From contig JANWHV010000246.1 of the NCBI GenBank assembly GCA_025450255.1, positions 1-5,767 on the forward strand: a stretch of 5,767 nucleotides of DNA. Direction: 5' to 3'. This document shows, one piece after another, positions 4,775 to 5,767 of this stretch. The notes under the pieces were generated by a model, which made no database searches, was not told where the DNA came from, and saw only the letters and a list, made by a program, of their open reading frames with translations. The DNA is from Chloroflexota bacterium. Its GTDB lineage: Bacteria; Chloroflexota; UBA5177; JANWHV01. The position numbers and the translations under genes were made by a program. How positions within the stretch are numbered: position 1 is the stretch's first letter; every line of letters starts with the position of its first letter.

Positions 4775-5539
4775 ATGATCTTCAGACAGATCCTCCATCC
4801 GGCCACGGGATGCGCGTCATATATTTTTGGCTGTACCAGTAAGCAGGCTCTGGCCGTCGTGGATCCGCATGGTGAACACGTCGACGACTACATCGCCGTG
4901 GCACGGGCGGCCGGCACGCCGATTGTGGCGATACTGGAGACGCACGTCCAGGCAGACCACCACTCGGGCGCGAGCGCGCTTGCCGGGCGCACCGGGGCCA
5001 CGATTTCCCTGCACGAGGCGGCCGACGTCGCGTTTCCCCATGCTGACCTGCGCGACGATCAGATAGTCGCCCTCGGCAACGATTACATCCGCGTGCTGCA
5101 CACGCCCGGCCACAGCCCAGACAGTATCACCCTGCTGGTCGGTGACCGCGCGCGCGGCGACGACCCCTGGTTCGCGCTCACGGGCGACACGCTCTTCGTG
5201 GGCGACGCCGGTCGCCCTGATCTGGACGCTGGCTCAGACGCCTCCGCCGCGGCCTCAACCTTGTATGACAGCCTCCAGCGGCTACTCGCACTGCCCGACG
5301 ATCTGGAGATCTACCCGTCGCACTTCGCCGGGTCAGCCTGCGGGCGGGCCATGAGCGGCAAGCCCAGCTCCACCATTGGCTTCGAGCGCCGCTACAACGC
5401 CGCGCTGCGCCTACGCAGCCGTGAGGAGTTCATAGCCTTTATGCTGCGCGACCTCCCACCGACCCCGGACGACCATCGGCGCATCCGCCAAGCCAATCGG
5501 GAAGGCCATACGCTACAGGCTGGCCCAGCCGGGCGGTAG
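4775..5539 (+). CDS. ETHE1-type persulfide dioxygenase, metallo-beta-lactamase fold
   Basis: ATG 4775 follows AGGGGG (4761-4766) by 8 nt, and the protein has 254 residues, the usual ETHE1 size. ETHE1-type enzymes are cytosolic mononuclear Fe(II) dioxygenases that convert glutathione persulfide plus O2 to sulfite and glutathione, clearing sulfide-derived sulfane sulfur. The N-terminus FRQILHPATGCASYIFG and the motif ETHVQADHHSG fit the family. His57, His113 (TPGHSPDS) and Asp138 (TGDTLFVGDAGRPDL) match the 2-His-1-Asp iron site (human His79, His135, Asp154), with the same 56-residue spacing between the two His. The second His of THxHADH is Gln59 here; it is not an iron ligand in ETHE1. YPSHFAGSACGR and SSTIGFERRYN near residues 180-207 are also family-like. 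The gene is probably co-transcribed with the regulator upstream and the MFS gene downstream, and could feed sulfite to the molybdoenzyme. Confidence 0.88.
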   Translation: MIFRQILHPATGCASYIFGCTSKQALAVVDPHGEHVDDYIAVARAAGTPIVAILETHVQADHHSGASALAGRTGATISLHEAADVAFPHADLRDDQIVALGNDYIRVLHTPGHSPDSITLLVGDRARGDDPWFALTGDTLFVGDAGRPDLDAGSDASAAASTLYDSLQRLLALPDDLEIYPSHFAGSACGRAMSGKPSSTIGFERRYNAALRLRSREEFIAFMLRDLPPTPDDHRRIRQANREGHTLQAGPAGR

Positions 5540-5547
5540 GCACGCCA

Positions 5548-5767
5548 ATGCACGGCTCATTGGCCCTGGCACGATCCGCCACCGGCGGCGCTCCACCCAT
5601 CGTCCTGGGCTTGCGGGCCAATCTGGGGCAATTCCTGCTGCTGGTGCTGATCAACGGCTTCGTGGGCGCCATGGTGGGGCTGGAGCGTACCGTCGTGCCC
5701 CTCATCGCCCAGCGCCAGTTTGGCGTGGCCTCGGCCAGTGCCACTCTCTCGTTCATCATCAGCTTCG
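5548..5767 (+). CDS. Major facilitator superfamily transporter, N-terminal part, cut by the window end
   Basis: ATG 5548 begins 8 nt after the dioxygenase stop, with GGTAGG (5535-5540) 7 nt upstream, so the gene is almost certainly in the same operon. Seventy-three residues are visible before the window ends. A short polar N-terminus is followed by the first membrane helix (about residues 22-44, QFLLLVLINGFVGAMVGLERTV). Then come PLIAQRQFGVASASATLSFIISF and the start of helix 2. The ERTVVP motif after helix 1 and the QFGV--A-A-LSFI pattern are typical of MFS secondary transporters. From memory, similar MFS proteins often accompany sulfur-metabolism genes. Substrate and direction are unknown; export of a sulfur compound is only a guess from context. 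Confidence 0.75.
   Translation, partial: MHGSLALARSATGGAPPIVLGLRANLGQFLLLVLINGFVGAMVGLERTVVPLIAQRQFGVASASATLSFIISF

Noticed and set aside
4225..4806. Minus-strand open frame of 193 codons
   Set aside because: It is antisense to the ArsR-rhodanese gene, Arg/Pro-rich and without motifs.
5439..5759. Minus-strand open frame of 106 codons across the dioxygenase/MFS junction
   Set aside because: The plus strand encodes a recognisable dioxygenase C-terminus and an MFS N-terminus here, so the minus frame is a shadow.

Overview
This is a GC-rich, tightly packed bacterial window. It has long open frames on both strands, GTG starts, strong Shine-Dalgarno sites and G/C-heavy third codon positions. The content points to a GC-rich, sulfur-metabolising bacterium, plausibly a proteobacterial sulfur oxidiser or acidophile. 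No rRNA or other marker fixes the taxon, so this is inference only. I see no tRNA, CRISPR array, transposase or insertion sequence.

Layout from left to right. (1) Positions 1-556 hold the 3' part of a cation-diffusion-facilitator-like membrane protein that ends in a Cys-rich tail. (2) 708-1124 encodes a 138-residue protein with two membrane segments and a pore-loop architecture like a K+ channel, but with a degenerate selectivity filter (HAGYAP where TVGYGD is expected). (3) 1125-1338 is a convergent intergenic region. It has a perfect 11-bp GC hairpin and a second hairpin that contains the ribosome site and start codon of a possible 21-codon ORF. (4) 1339-2418 on the minus strand is an orphan NMT1/SsuA-type ABC substrate-binding protein with an export signal and four Cys in the mature part. 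(5) 2419-2747 is a divergent control region with a 16-bp palindrome and a cluster of CCTGAA hexamers. (6) 2748-3854 is a sulfite-oxidase-family molybdoenzyme. (7) 4053-5767 is a probable operon encoding an ArsR-HTH/rhodanese fusion regulator, an ETHE1-type persulfide dioxygenase and the start of an MFS transporter. A well-formed promoter with an AT-rich palindromic operator precedes it.

The right half makes biochemical sense as a sulfur-handling locus. The regulator probably senses persulfide or a related sulfur species through its rhodanese Cys. The dioxygenase oxidises (glutathione) persulfide to sulfite, and the molybdoenzyme could oxidise sulfite to sulfate. The MFS protein may move a sulfur compound or an organic anion. 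The divergent substrate-binding protein belongs to a superfamily that includes sulfonate and taurine binders and could supply a sulfur compound, but no permease or ATPase is visible. The individual gene families are known. The less ordinary points are the degenerate channel pore, the promoter/operator geometry of the regulator, the Cys-bearing orphan binding protein and the hairpin-embedded mini-ORF.
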